Counted from the first letter of the stretch, positions 33,728 through 44,023 are shown. The stretch is 63,958 bases of DNA from Oscillospiraceae bacterium (GCA_015064255.1 SVSP01000013.1:1-63958); one strand, 5' to 3'. Made by a program: numbers and translations. The notes: generated by a model not told the origin, from the sequence alone.

Positions 33728-34951
33728 TTATACACCTCTGATTATGTCACCTTCCTTGACGGGGAAAGGAACCTTTATGGAGAAGAGCATTGACGGATGA
33801 GGCGCCGACTCGATAGCTTCTCCGCGTTCGTTTTGCATATCAAGTGCGGTAAGCGGACGTCCGACAAGACCGGGAGATATAAGCTCAATGTCAGCACCCG
33901 AAACGACCTTGTTTTTCTGTCTGAATGTTGCTCGTCCGCTTTCTTCGTCGTAGGATACTGCGTGTGCGAGATAAGCTTTTTCAAGAAGATAACCGTCGCG
34001 GGTGACAGTCTGAGCGTTGTCCGATGGAGAATCAAAATAAAATCCCGTGCAGTATTCGCGGTGGCTGACACTCTCAAGCTCGCGAAGCCAAAGCGGGTCG
34101 TATGAGTAATTTTCGGGCGAAGAAATGTACTTGTCCATCGCAATTCGATAAGTGTTTGCGCAGACCGCGGTGTAATACGCGCTCTTCATTCGCCCTTCGA
34201 TTTTGAAGGAAGAAATCCCGCTGTTCATAAGCTCGGGAATGTGTTCGATCATACACATATCGCGGCTTGACATAATAAATGTTCCGAGATCGTTTTCTTC
34301 AACAGGGAATCGAAGATTCGGACGCTTTTCCTCGGCGATCTCATAGAGATTGTACTTCCAGCGGCAGGGCTGTGTACAGCTTCCGCGGTTTGCATCGCGG
34401 CCTGTGATGTTTGTCGAGAGAAGACAGCGGCCACTCCAAGAAATGCACATAGAACCGTGTATAAAGCATTCAAGCTCAAGCTCTGCGGGCGTTTTGTCGC
34501 GAATTATCTCGATCTCTTTGAAGGTAAGCTCGCGAGCAAGAACAACGCGAGAAGCTCCGAAATTGTACCAGAATGAGCAGTCTGCGTGGCTGACGGCACC
34601 TGCCTGCGTGGAAATATGTATCTGCGTGTCGGGCAGTATTTTCTTTGCAAGAGCGAAAACTCCGACGTCAGCGATAATGAGCGCATCAGGCGATACTTCC
34701 TTGAGAAGATAGAGGTAACTTTCAAGCTCGTCGTATTCGTTTGAATGCGGTGTGACGTTTACTGTGATATATACCTTCTTTCCGAGAGCATGGGCATATT
34801 TTACGGCGTCGAAAAGCTCCTCGTCGGAAAAGTTGGCGGCGGCAGTACGCATACCGAAAACCTTGCCGGCAAGATATGCGGCATCAGCACCGTATCTGAG
34901 CGCGGCGGTGAGCTTTTCGGGATTTCCTGCGGGTAAAAGAAGTTCTTTCAT
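33728..34951 (-). CDS. U32 family peptidase-like RNA hydroxylation protein
   Basis: 407 residues. The FIHGSMCISWSGRCLLSTNITGRDANRGSC block with QPCRWKY is the U32 signature with its four iron-sulfur-type Cys. The N-terminus has a TIM-barrel (LLLPAGNPEKLTAALRYGADAAY). The length fits YrrO/TrhP-type proteins that take part in forming 5-hydroxyuridine in tRNA, or a collagenase-like name in older annotation. It is a single gene, divergent from the pheS leader. Which RNA it acts on is not certain. Confidence 0.88.
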   Translation of the reverse strand: MKELLLPAGNPEKLTAALRYGADAAYLAGKVFGMRTAAANFSDEELFDAVKYAHALGKKVYITVNVTPHSNEYDELESYLYLLKEVSPDALIIADVGVFALAKKILPDTQIHISTQAGAVSHADCSFWYNFGASRVVLARELTFKEIEIIRDKTPAELELECFIHGSMCISWSGRCLLSTNITGRDANRGSCTQPCRWKYNLYEIAEEKRPNLRFPVEENDLGTFIMSSRDMCMIEHIPELMNSGISSFKIEGRMKSAYYTAVCANTYRIAMDKYISSPENYSYDPLWLRELESVSHREYCTGFYFDSPSDNAQTVTRDGYLLEKAYLAHAVSYDEESGRATFRQKNKVVSGADIELISPGLVGRPLTALDMQNERGEAIESAPHPSMLFSIKVPFPVKEGDIIRGV

Positions 34952-35066
34952 TTATGTTGATTTCTCCATAGGTAAGTAACTTGATATGATAAATCTATTT
35001 TACAACATTTGAAGCGAAAAGTAAACATATTTTGCAGAAAAAATAAAATTTTAATGTAAATTGCTA

Positions 35067-35094
35067 TTGATTTTTTTAAAAAATATGCTATAAT
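35067..35094 (+). promoter_or_regulatory. Promoter of pheST
   Basis: TTGATT (35067-35072) and TATAAT (35089-35094) spaced 16 bases, just upstream of the T-box leader. Confidence 0.75.
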
Positions 35095-35112
35095 ATCAAG
35101 GATATATAAAAT

Positions 35113-35397
35113 GCAGTGAAGAGATAGGCACGTTTCGGAGTACTTTTCCCACAGAGAGTTCCGCCATAGGCTGAAAGCGGATCGGAGAAGCCGACGGTCG
35201 CCATTCGTCTCGGAGCAGATCTGCTGAAAAATAATCGCTACAAAAACGACACTTTGCGTAGGCAGATACGGTTTACCGCGTTATAGGTTTCAAAGTAAAA
35301 GCATATATGAAAGATCTTTCTGTGTGCTTTGAAAAATAGGTGGTACCGCGTCAAGATTCCTGTCGCCCTATTGCTAAGGGCACAGGTTTTTTATTTT
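35113..35397 (+). promoter_or_regulatory. Phenylalanine T-box leader of pheST
   Basis: About 285 bases. The hallmark T-box sequence GGTGGTACCGCG is at 35340-35351, an AGTA bulge and GGCTGAAAGC element of stem I lie at 35140-35180, and TTC at 35204-35206 is a likely Phe specifier codon. A terminator hairpin (CCTGTCGCCCT / AGGGCACAGG, followed by T) lies at 35368-35397. Uncharged tRNA-Phe should stabilise the antiterminator. Confidence 0.92.
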
Positions 35398-35437
35398 GTT
35401 AAAAAACATTCAGATAAATCGAAAGGAAAAAGAAAAA

Positions 35438-36457
35438 ATGAAAACATTGCTGCTTGAAATCAGAGCAAAGGCCGAAGAGGCACTTGCAAATGCAAATGAT
35501 GACGGAGCACTTGAGAGTATCCGCGTAGGATACCTCGGAAAAAAAGGTGAGCTTACGGCAGTTCTTCGCGGAATGGGCAAGCTTACACCCGAAGAGCGTC
35601 CGATAATCGGACAGCTTGCAAATGAAGTAAGAGTTTATATTGAGGACGCAATAGCTGTTAAGAAGGCGGAGCTTGAAGAAAAGAAGCTCGAAGAAAAGCT
35701 TAAGGCTGAAAAGCTTGACGTTACGGCACCCGGTAAGAAGTTTGAAGTCGGAACAAGACATCCGCTTGAAAAGATCGAAACAGAGATGAGCGATATATTC
35801 CGTTCTATGGGCTTTGAAATTGCAGAAGGCCCCGAAGTAGAATACGACCTTTATAACTTCCAGAAGCTCAATATTCCAGAAAATCACCCCGCACGCGATA
35901 CACAGGATACTTTCTATATCACAGATAATATTCTTCTCCGTTCGCAGACCTCTCCCGTACAGGCAAGAGTAATGCTCCAGCAGGAGCCCCCGATCAGAAT
36001 AATCTCTCCCGGAAGAGTTTACCGTGCAGACGAGGTTGACGCAACACACTCACCCGTATTCCATCAGCTTGAAGGACTTGTTGTTGATAAGGGAATAACT
36101 ATGGGTGACCTTCGCGGAATGCTCGAAGCATTTGCAAAGCAGATGTTCGGTGCAGATACAAAGATACGCTTCAGACCGCACCATTTCCCGTTTACAGAGC
36201 CTTCGGCAGAAGTTGACGTAAGCTGTTTCGTATGCGGAGGTAAGGGCTGCCGCGTATGTAAGGGTGAGGGTTGGATAGAAATTCTCGGCGCAGGTATGGT
36301 ACATCCCAATGTTCTTTCGGGATGCGGAATAGACCCTGAGGTTTACAGCGGATTTGCCTTCGGTATGGGTATTGAGCGTATCGTAATGATAAAATACGGT
36401 ATAGACGATATGCGTCTGCTTTATGAAAACGACCTTCGTTTCCTTAAGCAGTTCTGA
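35438..36457 (+). CDS. pheS: Phenylalanyl-tRNA synthetase alpha subunit
   Basis: 339 residues from the ATG behind GAAAGGA; the open frame begins 14 codons earlier without a site. It has the N-terminal coiled coil, the class II catalytic core ([22 protein letters not shown] with motif 2 and [17 protein letters not shown]) and the Cys-rich [17 protein letters not shown] typical of bacterial PheS. Motif 3 is [13 protein letters not shown]. It charges tRNA-Phe as an alpha2beta2 enzyme with PheT. The gene is controlled by the T-box leader and followed by pheT in the same operon. Confidence 0.96.
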   Translation: MKTLLLEIRAKAEEALANANDDGALESIRVGYLGKKGELTAVLRGMGKLTPEERPIIGQLANEVRVYIEDAIAVKKAELEEKKLEEKLKAEKLDVTAPGKKFEVGTRHPLEKIETEMSDIFRSMGFEIAEGPEVEYDLYNFQKLNIPENHPARDTQDTFYITDNILLRSQTSPVQARVMLQQEPPIRIISPGRVYRADEVDATHSPVFHQLEGLVVDKGITMGDLRGMLEAFAKQMFGADTKIRFRPHHFPFTEPSAEVDVSCFVCGGKGCRVCKGEGWIEILGAGMVHPNVLSGCGIDPEVYSGFAFGMGIERIVMIKYGIDDMRLLYENDLRFLKQF

Positions 36458-36487
36458 TGATAAATTGATGAGGAGGATAGTTTTAAG

Positions 36488-38887
36488 ATGAATTTGTCAC
36501 TTAAATGGCTCGCAGACTTCACAGATGTCAGCGACGTAGATGTAAAAGATTACTGTGACCATATGACCGATACCGGTTCAAAGGTTGAAGGATATACTGT
36601 ACTCGGCGACGATATTGAAAACGTAGTCGTAGGAAAGATACTCAAAATAGAAAAGCACCCCGACTCCGATCATCTTCAGATATGTCAGATAGATGCGGGC
36701 GAAGGCGAAACAAGACAGATAGTTACAGGCGCACAGAATATTTTCGAAGGCGCAATAATTCCCGTGGCAGTACCGGTTGCAAAGCTTCCGGGCGGAGTTG
36801 TTATCAAGGCAGGAAAGCTTCGCGGTATTCCTTCGGACGGTATGCTTTGCTCGATAGGTGAGCTTAACCTCACCACACACGATATGCCGGGCGCAGACGA
36901 AAACGGAATATTCATAATGAACGATTTTGTTTCTGAAAGCGAAATAGGCAAGGATATTAAAGACGTTCTTATGCTCAGCGATAAGGCGGTTGAGTTCGAA
37001 ATAACGTCTAACCGCCCCGACTGTCTTTCCGTTATCGGTCTTGCACGTGAAAGCGCAGTAAGCTTTAATAGAGAACTTAAACTCCACACTCCCGAGGTAA
37101 AAGAGGGAAGCGGAGATATTTCCGAATATATTTCGGTCGAAGTTGACGACGCAGAGCTTTGCCCCAGATACACAGCAAGAGTTATCAAGAACGTAAAGAT
37201 AGAGCCCTCGCCCCTTTGGATGAGAATGAGACTTCGCGCATCGGGCGTTCGTCCCATAAATAATATCGTTGATATTACAAACTACGTAATGCTCGAATAC
37301 GGTCAGCCGATGCACGCGTTTGACTACGCGATGCTTGAAGGCAAGAAGATAGTTGTCAGAAGAGCAGCAGAAGGCGAAAGCTTCAAGTCGCTTGACGATA
37401 TCGACCATATCCTTAACGCAAATACACTCGTTATTGCAGACGAAAAGAAGGCAGTAGCACTTGCAGGAGTTATGGGCGGCGCAAACAGCGAGATCAAGGA
37501 TACAACCACAACAGTTGTGTTTGAATCTGCAAACTTCCTTGGTTCTTCGGTAAGACTTGCCGCAAAGGCACAGGGTATGAGAACAGAATCGAGCAGCCGT
37601 TTCGAAAAGGGACTCGATGCCGAAAATGCACTCCCTGCACTCGAAAGAGCTTGTGAGCTTGTAAATCTTCTCGGAGCAGGCGAAGTTGTAGGCGGCGTTA
37701 TGGATGTTTATAAGAACAAGAAAGCTCCCAATACAGTAAAATTCGATGCAAATCAGATAAACAACTTCCTCGGAACAAACGTGCCCGAAGAAGAAATGGT
37801 AAAGATACTTGCTTCTCTCGGATGCACGATCGAAAACGGTGTTCTCACAGCACCTTCCTATCGCGCAGATCTTGAGCGTATGAACGATATCGCAGAAGAG
37901 ATCGCAAGAATCTACGGATACAATAATATCCCCTCTACTCCCTTCAAGTGCGCTGTAAAGGCGGGAACACTTACTCCGAAGCAGGCGTATAGGGCAAGAC
38001 TTCACGACCTTCTCTGCGCTCTCGGACTCACACAGAGCGTTACCTTCTCGTTCGTATCTCCGAGGACACTTGATATGATAAATCTTCCCGAAGACGCGCC
38101 CGAGCGCACACAGGTGGTTATTACAAATCCGCTTGGAGAAGATACAAGCGTTATGAGAACAACACTCGTTCCGTCAGTTCTCGGTGTTCTTGCAAGAAAT
38201 AATAACTATAATTCTGCGGACAGCGTTGCAATTTATGAGCTCGGACATATCTATATTCCGAACGCGGATAAGAATGAGCTTCCCGAAGAGCCTCTCCGCC
38301 TTACGTTCGGCTTCTACGGCGACGGAGATTTCTATACACTCAAGGGAATGGCAGAAGCTATCTGTGAAGACGCGGGAATTGCGAAAATTAAGTTCGTTTC
38401 TAACGAAAACAGCCCGATATTCCACCCCGGCAGATGCGCAAATATTATCGCAAGAGGTTTTGAGGTAGTGGGAACTATCGGTCAGCTCCATCCGAGAGTT
38501 GCGGCAAATTACGGCTTTGATACTCCCGTATATCTCGCCGATATCGACTTTGAAAAGCTCTTTAATTTCAGTAATTTCGATAAGCACTATAAGCCGCTTC
38601 CCAAGTATCCGCCCGTAAACCGTGACTTCGCGTTCGTTTGCGATAAGAATACAGAAGCAGGCTCGATCGAAGACGTAATCCGTAAGGCAGGCGGTAAGCT
38701 CGTTGAAGCGGTTACACTCTTTGACGTTTACGTTGGAGAAAGACTCGGCGCAGACAAGAAGAGCCTTGCGTTCAGAGTAACTCTTCGCGCGGCAGACCAT
38801 ACTCTCACAGAGGATGAGTCCGAAAAAACTTCCGCAAAGATCATCGCATCTGTTGAAAAACAGCTCGGTATTACACTCAGAGGATAA
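36488..38887 (+). CDS. pheT: Phenylalanyl-tRNA synthetase beta subunit
   Basis: 799 residues, the full length for bacterial PheT. The N-terminal tRNA-binding domain (KHPDSDHLQICQIDAG), B3/B4 editing domain (NIVDITNYVMLEYGQPMHAFDY), the B5 domain and the C-terminal FDX-ACB anticodon-binding domain (KYPPVNRDFAFV) are visible in order. It lies 30 bases after pheS with a GAGGATAG ribosome site. It works with PheS in the cytoplasm and edits misacylated Tyr-tRNA. No truncation or frameshift. Confidence 0.96.
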   Translation: MNLSLKWLADFTDVSDVDVKDYCDHMTDTGSKVEGYTVLGDDIENVVVGKILKIEKHPDSDHLQICQIDAGEGETRQIVTGAQNIFEGAIIPVAVPVAKLPGGVVIKAGKLRGIPSDGMLCSIGELNLTTHDMPGADENGIFIMNDFVSESEIGKDIKDVLMLSDKAVEFEITSNRPDCLSVIGLARESAVSFNRELKLHTPEVKEGSGDISEYISVEVDDAELCPRYTARVIKNVKIEPSPLWMRMRLRASGVRPINNIVDITNYVMLEYGQPMHAFDYAMLEGKKIVVRRAAEGESFKSLDDIDHILNANTLVIADEKKAVALAGVMGGANSEIKDTTTTVVFESANFLGSSVRLAAKAQGMRTESSSRFEKGLDAENALPALERACELVNLLGAGEVVGGVMDVYKNKKAPNTVKFDANQINNFLGTNVPEEEMVKILASLGCTIENGVLTAPSYRADLERMNDIAEEIARIYGYNNIPSTPFKCAVKAGTLTPKQAYRARLHDLLCALGLTQSVTFSFVSPRTLDMINLPEDAPERTQVVITNPLGEDTSVMRTTLVPSVLGVLARNNNYNSADSVAIYELGHIYIPNADKNELPEEPLRLTFGFYGDGDFYTLKGMAEAICEDAGIAKIKFVSNENSPIFHPGRCANIIARGFEVVGTIGQLHPRVAANYGFDTPVYLADIDFEKLFNFSNFDKHYKPLPKYPPVNRDFAFVCDKNTEAGSIEDVIRKAGGKLVEAVTLFDVYVGERLGADKKSLAFRVTLRAADHTLTEDESEKTSAKIIASVEKQLGITLRG

Positions 38888-38917
38888 CGCCAAGGGACGC
38901 TGCCCCTTGCAATCCCG

Positions 38918-38950
38918 ATTAAGAAACTTTTTGGAAAAAAGTTTCTTAAT
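38918..38950 (+). repeat. Palindromic repeat of the AACTTTTT family
   Basis: ATTAAGAAACTTTTT pairs with AAAAGTTTCTTAAT. It is a short member of the dispersed hairpin family also near 25346-25370, 26343 and 27937. Confidence 0.6.
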
Positions 38951-38969
38951 AATCTTTAAAAACTTTACT

Positions 38970-39006
38970 AAAAAAGCTATGAGAAATTTTATCTCATAGC
39001 TTTTTT
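38970..39006 (+). terminator. Terminator after pheST
   Basis: A 15-bp stem (AAAAAAGCTATGAGA / TCTCATAGCTTTTTT) with a 7-base loop. Confidence 0.88.
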
Positions 39007-39023
39007 GTTAATTAATAAACATA

Positions 39024-39052
39024 TTGCAAAAAAAGCAATTTTGTTATATAAT
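39024..39052 (+). promoter_or_regulatory. Promoter of the sialidase-AraC fusion gene
   Basis: TTGCAA (39024-39029) and TATAAT (39047-39052), 17 bases apart, about 95 bases before the start codon. Confidence 0.65.
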
Positions 39053-39148
39053 ATGTCCGTATTCTATCGTAAAATAGCTATAACAGTACAGATCTGTCTT
39101 TATCAATGTGAATGTATATCGGTAAAGTAGAAAGGAATGGTCATAAAA

Positions 39149-41929
39149 ATGTTTATTACAGACAAAAAAGAACTGAAAAAGTACGAAGCAAAGCATAGAA
39201 AATGGCAGGGAATACCGAGCATAGAAGTCAGCAAAAACGGAAGAATATTCTCGACCTTCTATTCGGGTGGTATTACCGAGGAAATAGGTAACTACGTGAT
39301 GCTTCTTAAATCGGATGACGGAACGAATTTTTCAGAGCCGATCGCGGTGGCGTATATGGAAGATCACCGTTGCTATGACCCTACACTTTGGATAGATCCC
39401 CTCGGCAGACTTTGGCTTATGTGGGGGCTTATGCCGGATCACGCACTTTACGGCGTTATTTGCGACGATCCCGATGCAGATGAGCTGACTTGGGGCGAAG
39501 TATTTCTTATCGGATATGACGTTATGATGAATAGACCGACCGTGCTTTCAAGCGGTGAATGGCTATTCCCGATAGCAGTATGGGATAAAAATATTGGAAT
39601 AGGAAAGCTTCCCAGATCACAGCAGAGCGAAAGCGGAGCATTTGTGTATATGACGAAGGACTGCGGTAAGACCTTCGAAAAGATAGGCGGTACGGCAGTT
39701 GAAAAACGTGTTTTCGATGAGCATATGACTCTTGAACTGAATGACGGACGCCTTATGATGCTCGTAAGAACGGCGTACGGAATAGGAGTTTCTTATTCAG
39801 AGGATAAAGGTTATACATGGTCAAAGGGCGAGGATAGCGGACTGGGCGGTCCGTGCTCAAGATTCCATATAAAACGCCTGAAATCAGGACGCGTGCTGCT
39901 TGTAAACCACTATAATTTCAAGGGAAGAAACAATCTTACGGCACTTCTTTCGGATGACGACTGTAAGACGTGGAAATATAAGCTTCTTATCGACGAGCGT
40001 AATCTCGTTTCATACCCCGATGCCGTTGAAGCAGAGGACGGCTTTATCTACATAACCTACGATAGAGAAAGAGGCGCTTTTTACAGATCGTGGGAAGATA
40101 TAAAGGGTGCTGCAAGAGAGATCCTGATGGCAAAGATCACAGAAGAGGATATCATAGCGGGAAAACTTGTAAATCCCGAAAGTAAGCTGAAATGTATTAT
40201 GTCCAAGCTGACGAGCGAGTTTGGATATGAATATATTCCGGAGGAGCCGCATCGCCTTTCGGATATAGACCTTGCAAATCTTCTGATAGCAAAATATCCG
40301 AACGACATAGTCGGAAAAATATTCGATTATTATCCTGTAAGCTGTGAAAATATGCAGAAGCTTGAAAATGAAAATCTTGATACCCTTGTTGGAAAATTAA
40401 ATAACAGCAAGGCGGAAGAGAAGCTTTCAACGGTTATGGGAATAATATCTCTCGTAAGATCGATATCGAATAATAAAGTCAAATCATTTCCGATAGTTAA
40501 TACCGTGAAATGCGTTATTCTCGACAATGTAAAATACGATCTCTCAATTCAGGAGATCGCGGAAAAAACGGGAATAAGTATGTATTATATGATGCATAGC
40601 TTCAAAAAAGAGATGGGTATTACGATAACAGAATATAAAAATCAGCTCAAGATTGCTCACGCGAAGACTATGCTCGTAAACACTGATCAAAGTGTAACAA
40701 GCATCGCGCTCGGATGCGGATTTGAAAATTCAAGCTATTTTTCAAAGCTCTTTATGCGATATGTTCGTACGTCTCCCTCGGCATACAGAAAAATGATGCG
40801 TGAAAAAATAAGCACTATTCCCGACGGTTTTAAAAATATAATAGATAAAGATTTAGTTCTTTACGATATGGCAGAGCATATGACTCTGCTTGATAGCGAA
40901 AATATGACCGAAATTACCGAAACAGATGCAGTAAAGCACTATACGGTATCAATGCCGAGTGAAGAGTTCGAATTTTTGCACGAGGCGGCAATAACAGAAT
41001 ATCACGGAACGCTTTTTGCAGCATGGTATAATAATGATAAAGTAGAGCTTCAGGGCAGAACACCGATACGTTTTTCAAGATCAACGGACGAAGGAAAAAC
41101 GTGGAGTGAGCCGAAGATAGTGGCAGACGACACGAGCGGTAAGATACTCTACTGTCCTCCCGTTTTCGGAATTTCAGATGATAAGCTGTATATGCTGATA
41201 AATCAAATGGTTTCGGCAGATCATATGCACTCTCTTGATCTTTACGTTTATAACGAGGAGAGCGATCTTTTCGAGTGCCTTTGGTCAAGATCTATACCAT
41301 TTAAGCTGAATACCAATATATATGAGCTTCCGAACGGAAAGTTTATGATCGCGGGACGTGTTGCAGAGCTTGACGGTTTCCCGACGACTCCCGCGGTGCT
41401 GATATCGGATAGCGGAAAAATGGATGCGGATTGGCGCGTGGTAAAGGTGCAGGAAAACGGACTTTTGCCCGAGGGAACGTCTTATATTCATCCCGAGCCT
41501 TCGATCATAATTCACGAAAATAAGCTCTATCTGTTTGTCAGAAACGATCTTCGTCAGTTTCCGATAGTCTATACCTCTGATGATTTCGGCGAAAGCTGGT
41601 CTAAGCCGATAATACACGATATACCGTTCTCAAATTCAAAGATCTATTCGGGTACACTTTCGGACGGACGTAATTATATAATCGGCAATATGCAGCCTAA
41701 TCGCGAGAAGCTTTCGATGTATATAAGCGAAAAGGGTACAATGAAATTCAGTAAGTGCATAGTACTTCAAAACGGTTACAGTAAAGAGCTTGAATACGGA
41801 TTTGTATGGCATTATCCGTGTGCATATGAAAGTGACGGTAAGCTTTTCGTTATCTATACCGTAAATATCAGCAGAGATTGGCAGAAACGCGGTGCAATCG
41901 TCAGCGTAATTAATATCGATAAAATCTAA
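39149..41929 (+). CDS. Sialidase-AraC-sialidase fusion protein
   Basis: 926 residues from the ATG that best fits the AAAGGA site; an in-frame ATG four codons earlier is almost on the site. Residues 1-355 form a sialidase/BNR beta-propeller with Asp-boxes (SYSEDKGYTWSK, MTKDCGKTFEK). A linker (355-450) leads to an AraC-type DNA-binding domain (about 451-550, with two helix-turn-helix units: DLSIQEIAEKTGISMYYM and SVTSIALGCGFENSSYFSKLF). Residues 570-926 form a second sialidase propeller (STDEGKTWSEP, TSDDFGESWSKP). No signal peptide. It could sense sialylated or related glycans and regulate genes, or be an enzyme. I know no described protein with this order. Confidence 0.85.
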   Translation: MFITDKKELKKYEAKHRKWQGIPSIEVSKNGRIFSTFYSGGITEEIGNYVMLLKSDDGTNFSEPIAVAYMEDHRCYDPTLWIDPLGRLWLMWGLMPDHALYGVICDDPDADELTWGEVFLIGYDVMMNRPTVLSSGEWLFPIAVWDKNIGIGKLPRSQQSESGAFVYMTKDCGKTFEKIGGTAVEKRVFDEHMTLELNDGRLMMLVRTAYGIGVSYSEDKGYTWSKGEDSGLGGPCSRFHIKRLKSGRVLLVNHYNFKGRNNLTALLSDDDCKTWKYKLLIDERNLVSYPDAVEAEDGFIYITYDRERGAFYRSWEDIKGAAREILMAKITEEDIIAGKLVNPESKLKCIMSKLTSEFGYEYIPEEPHRLSDIDLANLLIAKYPNDIVGKIFDYYPVSCENMQKLENENLDTLVGKLNNSKAEEKLSTVMGIISLVRSISNNKVKSFPIVNTVKCVILDNVKYDLSIQEIAEKTGISMYYMMHSFKKEMGITITEYKNQLKIAHAKTMLVNTDQSVTSIALGCGFENSSYFSKLFMRYVRTSPSAYRKMMREKISTIPDGFKNIIDKDLVLYDMAEHMTLLDSENMTEITETDAVKHYTVSMPSEEFEFLHEAAITEYHGTLFAAWYNNDKVELQGRTPIRFSRSTDEGKTWSEPKIVADDTSGKILYCPPVFGISDDKLYMLINQMVSADHMHSLDLYVYNEESDLFECLWSRSIPFKLNTNIYELPNGKFMIAGRVAELDGFPTTPAVLISDSGKMDADWRVVKVQENGLLPEGTSYIHPEPSIIIHENKLYLFVRNDLRQFPIVYTSDDFGESWSKPIIHDIPFSNSKIYSGTLSDGRNYIIGNMQPNREKLSMYISEKGTMKFSKCIVLQNGYSKELEYGFVWHYPCAYESDGKLFVIYTVNISRDWQKRGAIVSVINIDKI

Positions 41930-41942
41930 TTAAAATAATATA

Positions 41943-41977
41943 AAACCCTTACAGATTTTTTTAATCTGTAAGGGTTT
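41943..41977. terminator. Bidirectional terminator
   Basis: A perfect 15-bp stem (AAACCCTTACAGATT / AATCTGTAAGGGTTT) with a 5-base loop of T lies between converging genes. Confidence 0.9.
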
Positions 41978-41994
41978 GCTCATTTAAACGGGTT

Positions 41995-43929
41995 TTATAA
42001 AATTTGAATTACAGAATGCAGGTCAAGACGGTCTATATTAATATATGCCCGTCCGTCGGTATAATCAAAATCAAGAACCTTGTCTTCTGGCTGAAGAAGG
42101 ATCTTTTCGGGACATTTGTCGAGCGCAACAGAAACTGTAATATCAAGTACGGGCGGAATGAAATCCTCGGTTGCGACAGAGGGATTTGCGTGCTGTCCGT
42201 TGGCGTTGATAAGCTGGATGCAAAGCTTTTCGTCCTTTATAAGCTCATTGATTTCAAGAAGACCGAGCGATCTTTCTACCTTTACGACAGGCGTGTAAAG
42301 CTTTTCGCACATCGCTTTGATTATATCTCTGTGAACGTACTGTACGCAGTCGAAATATTGACCGCCTATATCCGTGGCAAGAAGACCGATTTTGCCGCTG
42401 CCGTAGTTTAATATTATACCGCCGCTTGAGTTCGTTTTCTCTTCTTCCCAGCCGTACCATACCACTGTTTCGCTGTCGTTACAGCTAATGTCGTGTGCAT
42501 TTTTCAGTTTGCCGACTCTGTTTCGGTCGTGACACGCCCAACGCCACTCGGAGTTACGGTCAGTGTCATCTACTGTGAAAGGCAGATATTCGGAAAAAAT
42601 ACGGCAGGTATTAACACCGCAAAGAAGCAGACTTCCTCCGCAGCGTACGTATTCAAGGATATCTGTGATCAGTTCTTTGTCAAGACCTGTCATTATTTCG
42701 GGTATTACGATAAGCTTGTAATTGTTGTAGTTTCCTTTGAGCGTGTGCTCACAAACGATTTCGGTAGAAAAAGAGCAGTCGCACATAAGAGAGGTCATAC
42801 CGATGAGAAGTTGGCAGCCTGTGCGGTCGAAGGGTGCATTTGAGGATCGTCTTCTGTCATACGTAGAGAGAAGAACCGCCGCTTCGTGGAGCGTTTTGCC
42901 GCGGAAGCAGTAAGGCTCGCGTGCGCGGATAAATTCACCGACCTCTTTCATTCTGCTGATGGGAAGCATTCTCGGAGAGCCGTCGCTCTTTTGTGTGATA
43001 TAGTTTTGGAAACCGCCGCCGATCGAAAGTATCTCAGCAGCTTCCTGAAGAATTTGGATCGGATTTTTTGTCAGCCCCTGGGGCTTGTCGGGTCTGAAAT
43101 GGCGGAAATTCCAAGCCATAAGATCCCAAGTCATATTCTGCTGTGCAATAGCACGTCCTGCATATCTTGAAACGTTAAATGAATTCCAGGAGTCAAAGTC
43201 ACCGGAAAGATAGTTTACGTCAGCCGTTACCGCTTCGGGCATATGGTCGGTAAATCCCCAGTTTGAAGCTATCTGGAAATCCGGATATTCGGCGTGGATC
43301 TCTTCTGTGTAGTGACGGACGTAACGTCTGAAAAGCTCTCTGTTGAAATCGAGATATTCGTCATAATATTTTTCATCTCTCGATACGGGTGCTTTTCCGC
43401 AGAGATCGATACCCGTTTCTTTTTCGAAAGCGGCTACGGTATCGGGGTGATAGTCAACCTGGCAAGCCCAACAGTCGCCGTCTATCCATATTCCGTCAAC
43501 CCCATATACCCCCGCGAGTTCTTTGATTTGAGGGATAAGCAGGTTGTCAACGTAATTGCCCAGACAGCGTGTTGCAGTTTGAGAAGTAGTGCCGTCTGCA
43601 TTAAGAACGGCATCCTTGGGGTGGTCGATACAGTATTTTGTATCAAATACACCGGAATAGTGCATATATAAAGCAACGCCTTCTTCTTTTGTTACTCTGC
43701 GCCACATTTCAAGCGTGTCAGAAACTATTCCGTGTGCAGCATTTCCGAGTTTTGTGGGATATGATGCCCAGCCCGGATGACCTTTGCAGTCTATTTGTAT
43801 AAAATCCGGCTTTACGGTTTGACAGATGGTACGGATATCTTCTTCGCGCAGTGTTTCCCCTACGTTGTTGTTAGGACCGGAGTGAAAATCAAAATGCAGA
43901 CCAAATGAACTGTCTTGACGTTTTTTCAT
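41995..43929 (-). CDS. TIM-barrel glycoside hydrolase, GH42/fucosidase-like
   Basis: 644 residues, no signal peptide. The N-terminal barrel contains the KPDFIQIDCKGHPG, GVDGIWIDGDCWACQVD and FQIASNWGFTDHMP segments; the Asp in IWIDGD is a candidate nucleophile by analogy with GH29/GH151-type fucosidases. A middle segment (about 390-480) has YRPLIVIPE-type strands (YKLIVIPEIMTGLDKELI) as in the trimerisation domain of GH42 beta-galactosidases. A beta domain follows. The exact family and substrate are not certain. It is convergent to the sialidase-AraC gene, with the terminator between them. Confidence 0.65.
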   Translation of the reverse strand: MKKRQDSSFGLHFDFHSGPNNNVGETLREEDIRTICQTVKPDFIQIDCKGHPGWASYPTKLGNAAHGIVSDTLEMWRRVTKEEGVALYMHYSGVFDTKYCIDHPKDAVLNADGTTSQTATRCLGNYVDNLLIPQIKELAGVYGVDGIWIDGDCWACQVDYHPDTVAAFEKETGIDLCGKAPVSRDEKYYDEYLDFNRELFRRYVRHYTEEIHAEYPDFQIASNWGFTDHMPEAVTADVNYLSGDFDSWNSFNVSRYAGRAIAQQNMTWDLMAWNFRHFRPDKPQGLTKNPIQILQEAAEILSIGGGFQNYITQKSDGSPRMLPISRMKEVGEFIRAREPYCFRGKTLHEAAVLLSTYDRRRSSNAPFDRTGCQLLIGMTSLMCDCSFSTEIVCEHTLKGNYNNYKLIVIPEIMTGLDKELITDILEYVRCGGSLLLCGVNTCRIFSEYLPFTVDDTDRNSEWRWACHDRNRVGKLKNAHDISCNDSETVVWYGWEEEKTNSSGGIILNYGSGKIGLLATDIGGQYFDCVQYVHRDIIKAMCEKLYTPVVKVERSLGLLEINELIKDEKLCIQLINANGQHANPSVATEDFIPPVLDITVSVALDKCPEKILLQPEDKVLDFDYTDGRAYINIDRLDLHSVIQIL

Positions 43930-44023
43930 AGCGATACTTCTCCCGAAATAAATGTTATTTTTTTATAATTATAACATTATATAAAAATATTATCAATACA
44001 TATATTGAAAAAACTGAAAAAAT

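Noticed and set aside
36578-38005. Minus-strand open frame of 475 residues inside pheT
   Set aside because: Antisense shadow of pheT with no ribosome site or motif.
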